A stretch of DNA of 64,000 nucleotides from Candidatus Caldatribacterium sp. (GCA_025060675.1 JANXBI010000018.1:175713-239712); one strand, 5' to 3'. Shown: positions 8,309-17,161, counted from the first letter of the stretch. The notes: generated by a model from the sequence alone, not told the origin. Numbers and translations: made by a program.

Positions 8309-9223
8309 ATGGTGAAAGGGCTGTGGAAGCGATGGCTTGAGGGGGTAGAACGCATTAGGGAAAGCGTTAGAGAACGCTTCGCCCAGATTTGGTCTCAAAA
8401 GAGTATCAAGCCGGAGGAGTGGGAAGAGCTTGAAGAGATGCTCATTGCCACCGATATTGGTCCAACTCTTGCCTTGGAACTTGTGACAGCGTTTCGGAAC
8501 CTGAAGGAGAAGGCTCGAGGAAGCGAGGACTGGAAAGGGTGGCTTTACGAAAAGCTTGTCTCTTTCTTTGGAGAAGGAGAACACCGTCTTTTTCCGGGGG
8601 CCCAGCCTGAGTCCCTCAGGGCCATTTTCCTTGTAGGGATTAATGGTGTGGGGAAAACAACGACCGCTGGGAAACTTGCCTATCTTGCTCAGCGAGAAGG
8701 TGAAAGGGTCGTCCTCATCAGTGCGGACACGTTCCGAGCTGCGGCAAATGAGCAGCTTGCCATCTGGGCTGAGCGAGTGGGGTGTCGTTTTTTTGGTGGT
8801 TCTCCTGGTGCGGATCCAGCGGCGGTTGTCTATGACGGGCTGCAGTCAGCCCTGAAAGGGAAAGATACCCTAGCTATCGTGGACACGGCAGGACGGTCCC
8901 ATGTCAATAAGAATCTCCTTGCCGAGCTTGAAAAGGTATCTCGTGTGATTTACCGCTTTCTTCCCAAAGAGAATGTGGAGAGTATCTTGGTTATTGATGC
9001 CCTTGCGGGACAAAACGCCTTTGCCCAGGCTTCTGCTCTCGTTCGGGTTGTTCCGCTAACTGGTATTATTCTGACCAAGTGGGACAGCCAGGCGAAAGGT
9101 GGCATACTCTTCCGTATACGGAGGGAATTTGGCCTTCCTGTAAAGTATATCGGAATTGGTGAGGGCATGGACGATCTCATCCCCTTTGACGCACGGGAGT
9201 TTGTTCGTGCTATTGTGTTTTGA
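8309..9223 (+). CDS. ftsY: Signal recognition particle receptor FtsY
   Basis: FtsY is the membrane-associated GTPase that receives SRP-ribosome complexes. The 304-aa form has only a short N-terminal region before the NG domain, without the long acidic A domain seen in E. coli. GTPase motifs are GINGVGKTT (110-118), DTFRAAANEQL, DTAGR and a G4 segment TKWDSQAKGG, where the family usually has TKLDGTAKGG. A GAGGAAGAGG site precedes ATG 8309. Upstream in-frame starts would overlap the end of smc. The neighbour ffh encodes its partner. Confidence 0.94.
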   Translation: MVKGLWKRWLEGVERIRESVRERFAQIWSQKSIKPEEWEELEEMLIATDIGPTLALELVTAFRNLKEKARGSEDWKGWLYEKLVSFFGEGEHRLFPGAQPESLRAIFLVGINGVGKTTTAGKLAYLAQREGERVVLISADTFRAAANEQLAIWAERVGCRFFGGSPGADPAAVVYDGLQSALKGKDTLAIVDTAGRSHVNKNLLAELEKVSRVIYRFLPKENVESILVIDALAGQNAFAQASALVRVVPLTGIILTKWDSQAKGGILFRIRREFGLPVKYIGIGEGMDDLIPFDAREFVRAIVF

Positions 9224-9276
9224 AGGGTTTTTCTTTATCATCTATGTGGCCTTCTTGAGGGGTGAGGTGGGGCAGA

Positions 9277-10614
9277 TTGTTCGAGGAACTCGCGGAAAAG
9301 TTTGCTGGAATTTTCAAAAAGCTTAGGGGAAAGGGGCGCCTTACCGCAGAAGATGTGGATGTGGCGTTGCGGGAACTCCGCCTTGTGCTCCTTGAATCTG
9401 ATGTTCATTACCGGGTTGTGAAGGACCTCATAGCTCGGGTACGCGAAAGGGCTATTGGGCGGGAGGTTCTCGAGAGCGTTACTCCTGGAGAAATGGTCAT
9501 GAAAATCCTCTGGGATGAAATTCGGCAGATTCTTGGGGGGGAAGTCCGGGACCTTTGCGTTCCTTCGGCAACCCCTGCGCTCTTTCTCCTTGTGGGTCTT
9601 CAGGGTTCGGGAAAGACTACGACCTGCGGGAAGCTTGGGCTTTTCCTCAAAGAACGACACTACTTTCCCCTCCTCACTTCGACCGATACTCGTCGGCCGG
9701 CGGCGCGGGAACAGTTGCGGGCTTTGGCAATCTCTGCAGGGCTTGATTTTTTCGATCTCCCTTCTGCGTCGCATCCCCGCGATGTTGTCCGTGCAGCAAA
9801 GCAGTACGCTAGAGATCGGGGAAAGGACGTTATTCTTGTGGACACTGCAGGCAGGCTCCATGTGGAGGAGGAATTGCTCCAGGAGCTTCGAGAGCTCACT
9901 GAGAGCGAGAAGTTCCACGAGGTTCTCCTTGTGCTTGATGCAACCACTGGTCAAGAGGCGGTTAAGGTAGCCGAGCGTTTCCGGGAGTGGATAGAACCCA
10001 CAGGGATTATCCTCACGAAAGTGGATACCGATGCCCGTGGTGGGGCGGTCCTCTCTATCGTTGCTCAGACGGGTTGGCCAGTGAAGCTTGTTGGGGTTGG
10101 AGAAAAACTCAAGCAACTTGAAGTTTTCCATCCTGAGCGTATGGCAAGCCGTATCCTCGGAATGGGAGATACGTTAAGCCTTATCGAAAAAATTGAGCGA
10201 GCTATAACTGAGGAAGAAAGGAGGAAAATCGAGCAGCGAGTTGCAAAGGAAGAGTTTACTTTGGAGGACTTTCTCGAAGAACTTCGTCGTTTCAAACAAC
10301 TTGGTTCTTTTGAGGAACTGGTGAGCATGCTCCCTGTACAGCTCAAGGGTATGGTTTCCCAAGTTGATGGAGAGAAAAGCCTCAAGCGAGCAGAAGCTAT
10401 TATTCTCTCGATGACGAAAGAAGAGCGGCGGAATCCCTCGATAATTAATGCTTCGAGGAAACGGCGTATTGCTCAAGGAAGTGGGACAACAGTTCAAGAG
10501 GTGAATCGACTCCTCCGGGAGTTTGAAGAGATTCGAAAGCTTTGGAAAAAAATGAGAAAAGGGCATACCCTTCCCTTCGCACGAAAAAAGGGGTTCTTTG
10601 GTTTTGGACTGTAA
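9277..10614 (+). CDS. ffh: Signal recognition particle protein Ffh
   Basis: Ffh binds signal sequences and SRP RNA and delivers ribosomes to FtsY. The protein (445 aa from this start) has an N domain, the G domain with GLQGSGKTT (from about residue 107), DTAGR and TKVDTDARGG, and a C-terminal M domain from about residue 320. Two starts compete: GTG 9262 has almost no spacing to its site, whereas TTG 9277 sits 6-7 nt after GAGGTGG and gives MFEELAEKF, the usual beginning. TTG 9277 is preferred. Confidence 0.93.
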   Translation: MFEELAEKFAGIFKKLRGKGRLTAEDVDVALRELRLVLLESDVHYRVVKDLIARVRERAIGREVLESVTPGEMVMKILWDEIRQILGGEVRDLCVPSATPALFLLVGLQGSGKTTTCGKLGLFLKERHYFPLLTSTDTRRPAAREQLRALAISAGLDFFDLPSASHPRDVVRAAKQYARDRGKDVILVDTAGRLHVEEELLQELRELTESEKFHEVLLVLDATTGQEAVKVAERFREWIEPTGIILTKVDTDARGGAVLSIVAQTGWPVKLVGVGEKLKQLEVFHPERMASRILGMGDTLSLIEKIERAITEEERRKIEQRVAKEEFTLEDFLEELRRFKQLGSFEELVSMLPVQLKGMVSQVDGEKSLKRAEAIILSMTKEERRNPSIINASRKRRIAQGSGTTVQEVNRLLREFEEIRKLWKKMRKGHTLPFARKKGFFGFGL

Positions 10615-10637
10615 GCAAAGAGAAAGGAGCGTTGTGT

Positions 10638-10910
10638 ATGGCGGTACGAATTCGTCTTATGCGCGTTGGACGGAGACATCTTCCTCAGTATCGGATTGTG
10701 GCTACCGATTCGAGAGAGGCTCGTAGTGGGAAACCCCTTGAAGTTCTTGGGAACTATTCGCCACTTGGGGAACCGGAGCTAACGTCGTTGAAGTGGGACC
10801 GTATCGAGTATTGGATTGCCCAGGGTGCTGAAGTTTCAGCAAAGGTCAAAGCCTTACTTAGAAAGGCTAAGAAGCTGAAGGAGGTTGAGGCTCGTGAAGG
10901 AACTCCTTGA
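10638..10910 (+). CDS. rpsP: 30S ribosomal protein S16
   Basis: S16 (90 aa) is a small-subunit assembly protein. It begins MAVRIRLMRVGRRHLPQYRI and contains the conserved DSREARSGKPLEVLGNYSP region, split here only to note that both halves are intact. An AAAGGAG site precedes ATG 10638; the longer in-frame reading from 10542 lies inside ffh and is rejected. It overlaps khpA by 17 bases and belongs to the usual ffh-rpsP-khpA-rimM-trmD-rplS block. Confidence 0.96.
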   Translation: MAVRIRLMRVGRRHLPQYRIVATDSREARSGKPLEVLGNYSPLGEPELTSLKWDRIEYWIAQGAEVSAKVKALLRKAKKLKEVEAREGTP

Positions 10911-11124
10911 GTTCCTCGTCCGTTCTCTGGTTGATGAACCAGACAAAGTCAGCGTCACCGAAGTCAAGGGAGAGCGTTCAGTGGTGTACGAAGTCAGGGT
11001 TTCCCCTGGTGACACTGGAAAAATTATTGGCAAACAGGGGCGGGTGGCAAAAGCCCTGCGTACCATTGTCAAGGCTGCTTCGGCAAAGAGTGGGACAAAG
11101 GCCGTGGTGGAGATCCTTGAGTAG
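10894..11124 (+). CDS. khpA: KH-domain RNA-binding protein KhpA
   Basis: This 76-aa single KH-domain protein carries the RNA-binding loop in GKIIGKQGR. KhpA homologues bind RNA, often with KhpB, and affect cell elongation and division in some Gram-positive bacteria; its targets here are unknown. TTG 10885 is also in frame, but GGAGG (10880-10884) is spaced 9 nt from GTG 10894, giving MKELLEFLV as in homologues. The gene is always found between rpsP and rimM in this arrangement. Confidence 0.9.
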   Translation: MKELLEFLVRSLVDEPDKVSVTEVKGERSVVYEVRVSPGDTGKIIGKQGRVAKALRTIVKAASAKSGTKAVVEILE

Positions 11125-11135
11125 GAGGGGGTGTC

Positions 11136-11654
11136 GTGCCTCGTCGGGTTGAACGGGTTGTAGTAGGGAGAATCACTGCCCCCCATGGTCTTAAGGGGTG
11201 GGTTCGGGTTCTGCCCCTCACCGACTTTGGAGACCGTTTCGTGAAGGGAGCGACCTTCCTTGTGGGATCTCCTGAAAAGGCTTTTGCTGAGCGAGTGGTG
11301 GAAGACGTTTTGTGGCGGGGTAATTTCCTTCTTCTCCGTTTCCAGGGTGTGTTTTCTCGAACGGAGGCGGAAATGCTCCGGGGGCTTTTTCTTGCTGTCT
11401 CTCGAGAAGATGTCCCTCCCCTGCCGCCAGGCCATTTCTACCACTTTGAGCTCATAGGGCTGAGGGTGCTCGAAAGAGGAATTCCTCGGGGAACGGTGGA
11501 TGCCGTGATTCCTATGTCGGTGTATGATTACCTTGTGGTGAGGGATGTTGGAGGGAAGGAATTCTTCCTTCCCTTTGTTTCGGCTTTCGTCGTCGGGATT
11601 AACCTTGAGGAAGGTTTTCTTGAAGTGGAGTGTCCTGAGGGTTTTTGGGAATGA
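11136..11654 (+). CDS. rimM: 16S rRNA maturation factor RimM
   Basis: RimM (172 aa) helps mature the 3' domain of 16S rRNA and binds S19. It has an N-terminal RimM beta-barrel (VVGRITAPHGLKGWVRV) and a C-terminal PRC-barrel domain from about residue 95, with KEFFLPFV near its end. A strong AGGAGGGG precedes GTG 11136. The stop codon overlaps the trmD start as ATGA. Confidence 0.93.
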   Translation: MPRRVERVVVGRITAPHGLKGWVRVLPLTDFGDRFVKGATFLVGSPEKAFAERVVEDVLWRGNFLLLRFQGVFSRTEAEMLRGLFLAVSREDVPPLPPGHFYHFELIGLRVLERGIPRGTVDAVIPMSVYDYLVVRDVGGKEFFLPFVSAFVVGINLEEGFLEVECPEGFWE

Positions 11655-12370
11655 GGTTGCGTATTGATATTGTAACACTCTTTCCAGAAGCCATTCGTCC
11701 TTATGTGGAGGCAGCGCTTCTTGGAAGGGCACAAAAGAAGGGACTTGTCTTTATTAAAATCCACAACCTTCGAAGCTTTTCACAGGACCGGTACCGTACG
11801 GTGGATGATTATCCCTTTGGGGGTGGTCCTGGGATGGTTCTAAAGCCTGAACCCCTTGTCCGGGCGGTACGGTTCATCGCTGAGTATACAGAAAGTTCAC
11901 CCTTTGTCATCGTCACAAGTCCTCAAGGAGAGCTCTTTACCCAGCGTATGGCTTGGGAGTTGGCTCAAAAGGAGCATCTTGTCATCCTCTGCGGACGTTA
12001 CCAGGGGATTGATGAGCGAGTTGTTGCGCTCACAAACGCTCGAGAGGTTTCTATCGGAGATTACGTGCTCTCGGGGGGAGAACTCCCGGCCCTTGTTATT
12101 ACCGAAGCGGTGGTGCGACTTATTCCTGGGGTTTTGGGGGATGAAGAGTCCCTGCGGTATGATTCCTTTTCGGAGTATCCTTTTGGTCCCCCTCAGTACA
12201 CGCGGCCTCGGGTATTTTGCGGCCTTGCGGTCCCAGAAGTTTTGCTCTCTGGAGACCATGCGCGTATCGAAAGATGGCGGAGGGAAAGGGCTCTTGAAAA
12301 GGCAAAGAGAATGCGTCCAGACCTTTTCTCCCTCGGTAGCCATTGCGAAAGAAGAGAAGGCGTGGTATAG
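11651..12370 (+). CDS. trmD: tRNA (guanine-N1-)-methyltransferase TrmD
   Basis: TrmD methylates G37 next to the anticodon of several tRNAs, which prevents frameshifting. The 239-aa SPOUT-class enzyme shows FPEAIRPY near the N-terminus, DDYPFGGGPGMVLKPEP, and the knotted AdoMet site YVLSGGELPALVI. ATG 11651 overlaps the rimM stop; a TTG 6 bases upstream is less likely. A promoter for the next gene overlaps its last codons. Confidence 0.95.
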   Translation: MRLRIDIVTLFPEAIRPYVEAALLGRAQKKGLVFIKIHNLRSFSQDRYRTVDDYPFGGGPGMVLKPEPLVRAVRFIAEYTESSPFVIVTSPQGELFTQRMAWELAQKEHLVILCGRYQGIDERVVALTNAREVSIGDYVLSGGELPALVITEAVVRLIPGVLGDEESLRYDSFSEYPFGPPQYTRPRVFCGLAVPEVLLSGDHARIERWRRERALEKAKRMRPDLFSLGSHCERREGVV

Positions 12371-12371
12371 T
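12343..12371 (+). promoter_or_regulatory. Sigma-A promoter for rplS inside the end of trmD
   Basis: TTGCGA (12343-12348), 17-nt spacer, TATAGT (12366-12371), followed by a roughly 32-nt leader with a GGGGGAGG site before rplS. It would let L19 and the genes after it be transcribed independently of the upstream operon. Confidence 0.55.
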
Positions 12372-12409
12372 ATTCCGAGATTTTTCTCTGGCATGAGGGG
12401 GAGGTTTCT

Positions 12410-12772
12410 ATGGATCGAGCAAGGATCCTGCGAGCGATTGAAGGAAGTTTCGTAAAAGAGAATGCCGAGATTCCAGAAATAGCTCCTGGGGACATGGTTC
12501 GCGTGCACTTTAAGGTCATCGAGGGCGATAAAGAGCGTGTGCAACCTTTTGAAGGATTGGTCATCGCAGTGCGGGGTTCTGGAGTGAATCGGACCTTTAC
12601 AGTGCGAAAAGTTTCCTTTGGGGTGGGTGTTGAGCGGATCTTTCCTTTCTATTCGCCGCGCATCGAGCGTATTGAGATTCTGCGACGTGGTAAAGTCCGA
12701 CGGGCAAAGCTCTACTATTTGAGGAAGAAGAGTGCCAAAGAGTCGCGTCTTGAAGAAAAGCGGGAAGCTTGA
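12410..12772 (+). CDS. rplS: 50S ribosomal protein L19
   Basis: L19 (120 aa) sits at the 30S-50S interface. It has the family core VHFKVIEGDKERVQPFEG, the RGSGVNRTFTVRK segment and the C-terminal RRGKVRRAKLYYLR. Basic charge and length are normal. It closes the trmD block and overlaps lepB by 41 bases, which suggests translational coupling of the signal peptidase to ribosomal protein output. Confidence 0.96.
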   Translation: MDRARILRAIEGSFVKENAEIPEIAPGDMVRVHFKVIEGDKERVQPFEGLVIAVRGSGVNRTFTVRKVSFGVGVERIFPFYSPRIERIEILRRGKVRRAKLYYLRKKSAKESRLEEKREA

Positions 12773-13298
12773 AAAGGCGAAAAAGAGCGCTTTGCGAGAA
12801 CTTGTGGAAACCGTTCTCTGGGCTCTTGTGATTGCCCTTCTTGTACGGTACTTTGTCATCGAAGGATACTATATCCCAAGTACCTCTATGGAGCCAACCC
12901 TTGTCCCAGGGGAGCGGGTACTGGTTGCCAAATTCCTTTATCGATTTGTTGAACCTCAGCGAGGGGATATTATCGTTTTCCGTTACCCTATCGACAACCG
13001 GAAAAACCTCATAAAACGTATCGTAGGGCTGCCTGGTGAGCATATAGAAATCGCCAATGGTCGGGTCTTCATCAACGGGAAGCCCCTTACCGGAGAGCTT
13101 TTCGACCGTACATACTACAGTGCCGGGTATTATGGTCAAGGAGAACGGGTCATTCCCGAAGGCCATTACTTCGTCCTTGGGGACAACAGTGGGAACAGCG
13201 ATGACAGTCGCTTTTGGGGATATGTTCCCCGAAAGAATATTTTAGGAAGGGCATTCCTTGTGTACTGGCCTCCCCACCGTGTGCGCATCCTCCACTGA
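12732..13298 (+). CDS. lepB: Signal peptidase I
   Basis: This 188-aa membrane serine protease removes signal peptides from exported proteins. One N-terminal transmembrane segment (about residues 24-44) precedes the catalytic Ser in PSTSMEPTL. The catalytic Lys is in NLIKRIVGLPG, and GDNSGNSDDSRFWG is box E. GTG 12732 follows GAGGAAGAAG and overlaps rplS; no other start keeps the membrane anchor. Secreted substrates in this window include the two ABC binding proteins. Confidence 0.93.
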   Translation: MPKSRVLKKSGKLEKAKKSALRELVETVLWALVIALLVRYFVIEGYYIPSTSMEPTLVPGERVLVAKFLYRFVEPQRGDIIVFRYPIDNRKNLIKRIVGLPGEHIEIANGRVFINGKPLTGELFDRTYYSAGYYGQGERVIPEGHYFVLGDNSGNSDDSRFWGYVPRKNILGRAFLVYWPPHRVRILH

Positions 13299-13887
13299 GT
13301 ACTTGGAGTACGGGCTCTGGAAAGCAGGGTATCGCTTCGTTGGAGGAATCGATGAGGCTGGACGCGGACCTCTTGCTGGTCCTCTTGTAGCATCTTGCGT
13401 TGTGCTCTCTCCTTCTTTTCCTCTGACCCATGTGCCGGACGCAAAACGTCTTACTTCGGTGAAGCGGCGAGAGTTTTTTGAAGTGATATGCCGTGAAGCA
13501 GTTTGTGTCACTTTGGGTATCGTTGGGGAACGGCTCATTGACTGCCTTGGCATTCAGCGAGCAAATGCCTTTGCTCTTTACGAGGCAGCGTGGCGAGCAA
13601 GTTCTCTTGGAAGATGCGAGTACTTTATCGTTGATTGGCTTCCTATAGCCTGGTCTTTCACGCCTTGTCTTTTCCTCCCCCATGCTGAGGAAAAGAGCCT
13701 CGCCGTGGCTTGTGCTTCGGTAGTGGCTAAGGTTTTCCGGGATTACCTTATGGAAACGTGGTATGATGCGCTTTTTCCAGACTATGGGTTTGCGCAACAC
13801 AAAGGATATGGAACGGCGATGCATTTTGCGCGTCTTAAAACCCTTGGGCCTTCCCCCTGTCACCGGAAGAGCTTCTGCAAGGAGTAA
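13258..13887 (+). CDS. rnhB: Ribonuclease HII
   Basis: RNase HII removes ribonucleotides from DNA-RNA hybrids. It has the metal-binding motif GIDEAGRG, a second acidic residue in FIVDW, and the EEKSLAVACASVVAKVFRD block. The start is uncertain. TTG 13258 has the better ribosome site (AGGAAGG, 7-nt spacing) and gives 209 aa, but overlaps lepB by 41 bases. TTG 13303 lies just after the lepB stop and gives the shorter N-terminus usual for the family. Confidence 0.88.
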   Translation: MCTGLPTVCASSTEYLEYGLWKAGYRFVGGIDEAGRGPLAGPLVASCVVLSPSFPLTHVPDAKRLTSVKRREFFEVICREAVCVTLGIVGERLIDCLGIQRANAFALYEAAWRASSLGRCEYFIVDWLPIAWSFTPCLFLPHAEEKSLAVACASVVAKVFRDYLMETWYDALFPDYGFAQHKGYGTAMHFARLKTLGPSPCHRKSFCKE

Positions 13888-14233
13888 AGGTGCGCAGGGA
13901 GAACGCCTTGCGGAGCAATGGCTCCGTAGGAGGCTCAAGGCGGAAATCTTGGAGCGAAACTTCCGTTCTCCTTTTGGGGAAATTGACTTTGTTGCTCGAA
14001 AAGGGGAAATCCTCCTCTTTGTAGAGGTCAAGACTCGGAGAAGCCTTGAGACTGGTCTCCCTGAAGAGGCGGTCACTGAGGAGAAGAAGGAGCGTTTGCG
14101 GAAGTGTGCTCTTTCCTATCTCGCTCAACGGGGATACCATCCTGAAATGACCCTCTTCCGTTTCGATGTTATTGCTGTTTACGTGAGTCCTTCTGGAAAA
14201 GCCTCTATCCGTCACTACCCATCGGCCTTCTGA
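13808..14233 (+). CDS. UPF0102 (YraN) endonuclease-fold protein
   Basis: This is the YraN/UPF0102 family, with the Holliday-junction-resolvase-like nuclease core GEIDFVARKGEILLFVEVKTR; the acidic residues and the Lys of EVKT are present. The function is not firmly established. The family commonly sits between rnhB and comM, as here. Its 5' end overlaps rnhB and the start is unclear. ATG 13808 is used, but the conserved region begins only near GAQGERLAEQ, and TTG 13844 is possible. Confidence 0.8.
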   Translation: MERRCILRVLKPLGLPPVTGRASARSKGAQGERLAEQWLRRRLKAEILERNFRSPFGEIDFVARKGEILLFVEVKTRRSLETGLPEEAVTEEKKERLRKCALSYLAQRGYHPEMTLFRFDVIAVYVSPSGKASIRHYPSAF

Positions 14234-14244
14234 GGAGGGAGGTT

Positions 14245-15771
14245 ATGCTTGCGCGGATACACAGCGCAACGAGCTTTGGTATTGATGCCCGTTTTGTGGA
14301 GGTTGAGGTCGATGTTGGGCCCGGTCTCCCTTCGTTCCACATCGTGGGACTTCCTGACAGTGCTATCCAAGAGGCGCGGGAGAGGGTTCGGAGTGCTTTG
14401 AAAAATAGTGGCTTTACTTTCCCTGCCCAGCGGGTTATTGTGAATCTTGCTCCCGCTTTTCTGAAAAAGACAGGGAGTGATTTCGATCTCCCTATTGCTT
14501 TGGGAATTCTTCTTGCTACGAAGCAACTTCGTACTCTCCCAGAAGGGACTGTCGCTTTGGGAGAGCTTTCCCTTTCCGGAGAGTTACGGCCGATTAATGG
14601 GGTTTTCCCGGTAGCCCATTTCCTCTCTCTCCAGGGGAAGCGATATCGAATGCTCCTTCCCTTGCAGAATGCCCGAGAAAGTGCAGTCATCAAAGGGATT
14701 GAAGTTTTTGGATTTCGGAATCTTGGTGAGGTTTGTGATTTCCTCGAAGGAAGACGCGCCCTGCAGCCGATTTCCCGTTCTCTTGAGGAGTGTTTTGTCC
14801 TCCCCGCTTGTGGTGAAGATCTTGCCGAAGTCAAGGGTCAGCGTCATGGGAAAAGGGCTCTTGAGATCGCTGCAGCTGGGGGTCACCATCTCCTCTTTAT
14901 GGGACCACCAGGCTCTGGGAAAACCATGCTGGCGAGGAAGCTCCCTTCTATCCTTCCTCGGCTGACCGTTGAACAAGCCATAGAGGTGACGAAAATCCAT
15001 AGCGTTGCGGGTCTCCTCTCCGAGGACCAACCCCTTATCTTTGTCCCTCCCTTTCGGGCACCACACCATACTATCTCAGATGTCGCCCTCATTGGTGGGG
15101 GACAGTGGCCAAAACCTGGGGAAATCAGTCTTGCTCACCATGGGGTACTCTTCCTTGATGAGGTTCTTGAATTCCGGCGGAACGTCCTTGAAGCCCTCCG
15201 AGAGCCTCTGGAAACAGGGAAGATTACCGTATCGCGGGTTAATGCCACTATCACTTATCCAGCTCGTTTTACCCTCGTTCTTGCTTGTAATCCCTGCCCT
15301 TGTGGGTATTTTGGAGACCCAGTCCGTCCTTGTACTTGCTCACCTCAGCAAATTCTCAAATACCGGAGCAAGCTCTCTGGTCCTCTGCTTGACCGGATTG
15401 ACCTGCAAGTGGAGATCCCTCGTCTCGAGGTTCAGGAGATATTTTCGGAGCAATTGGAAGAGTCTTCGGAGGAAGTCCGAAAAAGGATTGAGCGGGCTCG
15501 AAGAATCCAACAAGAGCGTTTTCAGCATGAAGGAATTCTGGTCAACGGGGAGATGCAGACGCGCCACATCAAGCGGTTCTGTGTTCTTACGGAAGAAGCA
15601 CAGCATTTCCTAAAGGCAACGCTTCACAAGCTGTCTTTGAGCACCCGGGCGTACCATCGAATCCTAAAGGTTGCGCGGACTATTGCTGATCTTGAAGGAG
15701 AGGAGCGTATTGGGGTTCGTCACCTTGCCGAGGCTATACAGTACCGTTTCCTTGACCGGCAGCGCCTATGA
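14245..15771 (+). CDS. comM: ComM/YifB family AAA+ ATPase (Mg-chelatase-like)
   Basis: ComM is a helicase that promotes branch migration during integration of transformed DNA. The 508-aa protein has the N-terminal ChlI-like domain (PSFHIVGLPDSAIQEAR), Walker A GPPGSGKTM (about residue 220), Walker B FLDE, a Cys-rich CNPCPCGYFGD insertion and the C-terminal Mg-chelatase domain. GGAGGG precedes ATG 14245. The stop overlaps dprA by ATGA, so two DNA-uptake-related genes are coupled. Confidence 0.92.
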   Translation: MLARIHSATSFGIDARFVEVEVDVGPGLPSFHIVGLPDSAIQEARERVRSALKNSGFTFPAQRVIVNLAPAFLKKTGSDFDLPIALGILLATKQLRTLPEGTVALGELSLSGELRPINGVFPVAHFLSLQGKRYRMLLPLQNARESAVIKGIEVFGFRNLGEVCDFLEGRRALQPISRSLEECFVLPACGEDLAEVKGQRHGKRALEIAAAGGHHLLFMGPPGSGKTMLARKLPSILPRLTVEQAIEVTKIHSVAGLLSEDQPLIFVPPFRAPHHTISDVALIGGGQWPKPGEISLAHHGVLFLDEVLEFRRNVLEALREPLETGKITVSRVNATITYPARFTLVLACNPCPCGYFGDPVRPCTCSPQQILKYRSKLSGPLLDRIDLQVEIPRLEVQEIFSEQLEESSEEVRKRIERARRIQQERFQHEGILVNGEMQTRHIKRFCVLTEEAQHFLKATLHKLSLSTRAYHRILKVARTIADLEGEERIGVRHLAEAIQYRFLDRQRL

Positions 15772-16853
15772 CTGAGGATGCGCCGTTTTGGGTTGCTTTC
15801 AATCACATCAAGGGTATTGGACCAGTTCGCTTCAGAAGGCTTCTTGAGGTTTTTGGGAGTGCAGCTGCAGCATGGTGTGCCTCTTTCAAAGCGCTTCAAG
15901 AGGTTCTTGGGGAACGCCTCGCGGAGGCGGTAGTCACTGCTCGAGAGAACGTAGTTCCCGAGAAACTCTATCGCACCATCCTCCAAGAAGGCATTCAAGT
16001 GATTCCCTTTCCTGACCCTCAGTACCCCCCGCTGCTTCAGGAAATCGCCTATCCCCCTTTCCTCCTCTATGTGAGGGGTCATTTGGACTTTCGGGCACAT
16101 GAAAGGTACCTTGCCATCGTTGGTACTCGTCACCCTACCCCTTATGGTATGAAAGCAGCACGCCTCCTTGCTCGAGAACTTGCTCGGGATGGGTGGATCA
16201 TCGTGAGTGGTCTTGCGGTAGGCATTGATGGGGAGGCACAGAAAGCTGTTGTCGAAGAGGGTTACCCTACCGTTGCTGTCTTAGGGAGTGGTCTGCAAAG
16301 GGTGTATCCAAAGAGGCATTTCCTTCTTTCCCAAGAAATTGTTGCCAAAGGGGGAGCTCTCGTGAGTGAGTACCCACCTCATACCGAGCCTCGTCCGGAG
16401 CACTTCCCTCTTCGAAACCGCATCATTGCTGGCTTAAGTCTTGGAGTTCTGGTAGTTGAGGCCCCACGGAAAAGCGGTGCTCTCATTACCGTCGATTACG
16501 CTCTTGAAGCGGGACGGGAAGTCATGGCTGTCCCTGGGCCTATCTTCTCCCCCCAGAGCGAGGGTACAAATGCCCTTATAGCTCAGGGAGCGAAGTTAGT
16601 GCGGGATCCCACTGATGTTCTTGAGGCCTTTGGTCTTTTTTCCTCCACAAAAAAGGAAACTTTAAAAGAGGATATTCCTTTAGGACTCAAGGAAAAGGCT
16701 TTGTTTTCCCTTATTGACCATACTGGGGTTCTTAAGGAGGAACTTTTGGCGCGGACTGGTTGGGATGAGGGGGAGTTTTTTGAGGTCCTGCTTGCTCTTG
16801 AGCTAAAAGGACTCGTTGAGGAGCTTCCTGGGGGAAGAGTGGTGAGGAAATGA
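15768..16853 (+). CDS. dprA: DNA processing protein DprA
   Basis: DprA binds incoming single-stranded DNA and loads RecA. The 361-aa protein has an N-terminal helix-hairpin-helix-like region (IKGIGPVRFRRLL), the Rossmann-like core with IVGTRHPTPYG, SGLAVGIDGEA and GSGLQRVYP, and a C-terminal winged helix after about residue 300. It overlaps comM. Together they suggest that natural transformation or related recombination is conserved here. Confidence 0.93.
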   Translation: MTEDAPFWVAFNHIKGIGPVRFRRLLEVFGSAAAAWCASFKALQEVLGERLAEAVVTARENVVPEKLYRTILQEGIQVIPFPDPQYPPLLQEIAYPPFLLYVRGHLDFRAHERYLAIVGTRHPTPYGMKAARLLARELARDGWIIVSGLAVGIDGEAQKAVVEEGYPTVAVLGSGLQRVYPKRHFLLSQEIVAKGGALVSEYPPHTEPRPEHFPLRNRIIAGLSLGVLVVEAPRKSGALITVDYALEAGREVMAVPGPIFSPQSEGTNALIAQGAKLVRDPTDVLEAFGLFSSTKKETLKEDIPLGLKEKALFSLIDHTGVLKEELLARTGWDEGEFFEVLLALELKGLVEELPGGRVVRK

Positions 16854-16916
16854 AAAAAACTTGTCGAAGGGATAACAAGGAATCGCAGGTTGAATACCTT
16901 TACAAGGTGCTGCCTC

Positions 16917-16944
16917 TTGACTCTAGAGGGATTGCTGCTAAAAT
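16917..16944 (+). promoter_or_regulatory. Promoter for the tRNA cluster
   Basis: TTGACT (16917-16922), 16-nt spacer, TAAAAT (16939-16944), 23 nt before the 5' end of tRNA-Leu. It sits in the 114-bp gap after dprA, which otherwise shows nothing recognisable. Confidence 0.55.
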
Positions 16945-16967
16945 ATAGGGTGCACACGGCCGGTTGT

Positions 16968-17056
16968 GCCGGAGTGGCGGAATAGGAAGACGCAACGGAC
17001 TTAAAATCCGTTGAGGCGCAAGCCTCGTGCCGGTTCGATTCCGGCCTTCGGCACCA
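16968..17056 (+). tRNA. tRNA-Leu (anticodon UAA)
   Basis: An 89-nt class II tRNA with a long variable arm. The acceptor pairs GCCGGAG with CTTCGGC, the anticodon TAA is at 17002-17004, the T arm is GGTTCGATTCC, and CCA is encoded. Confidence 0.96.
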
Positions 17057-17075
17057 GAAAAATAAGGGAAAACGA

Positions 17076-17152
17076 CGCGGGGTGGAGCAGTCAGGAAGCT
17101 CGTCGGGCTCATAACCCGGAGGTCGCAGGTTCGAATCCTGCCCCCGCTACCA
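17076..17152 (+). tRNA. Initiator tRNA-Met (anticodon CAU)
   Basis: A 77-nt tRNA with anticodon CAT at 17110-17112 and encoded CCA. Three G-C pairs in the anticodon stem (GGG/CCC) and an unpaired first acceptor position mark it as the initiator. The mismatch is C1 with U72, whereas C1 with A72 is the common bacterial form. Confidence 0.93.
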
Positions 17153-17161
17153 GTGTTGCGT

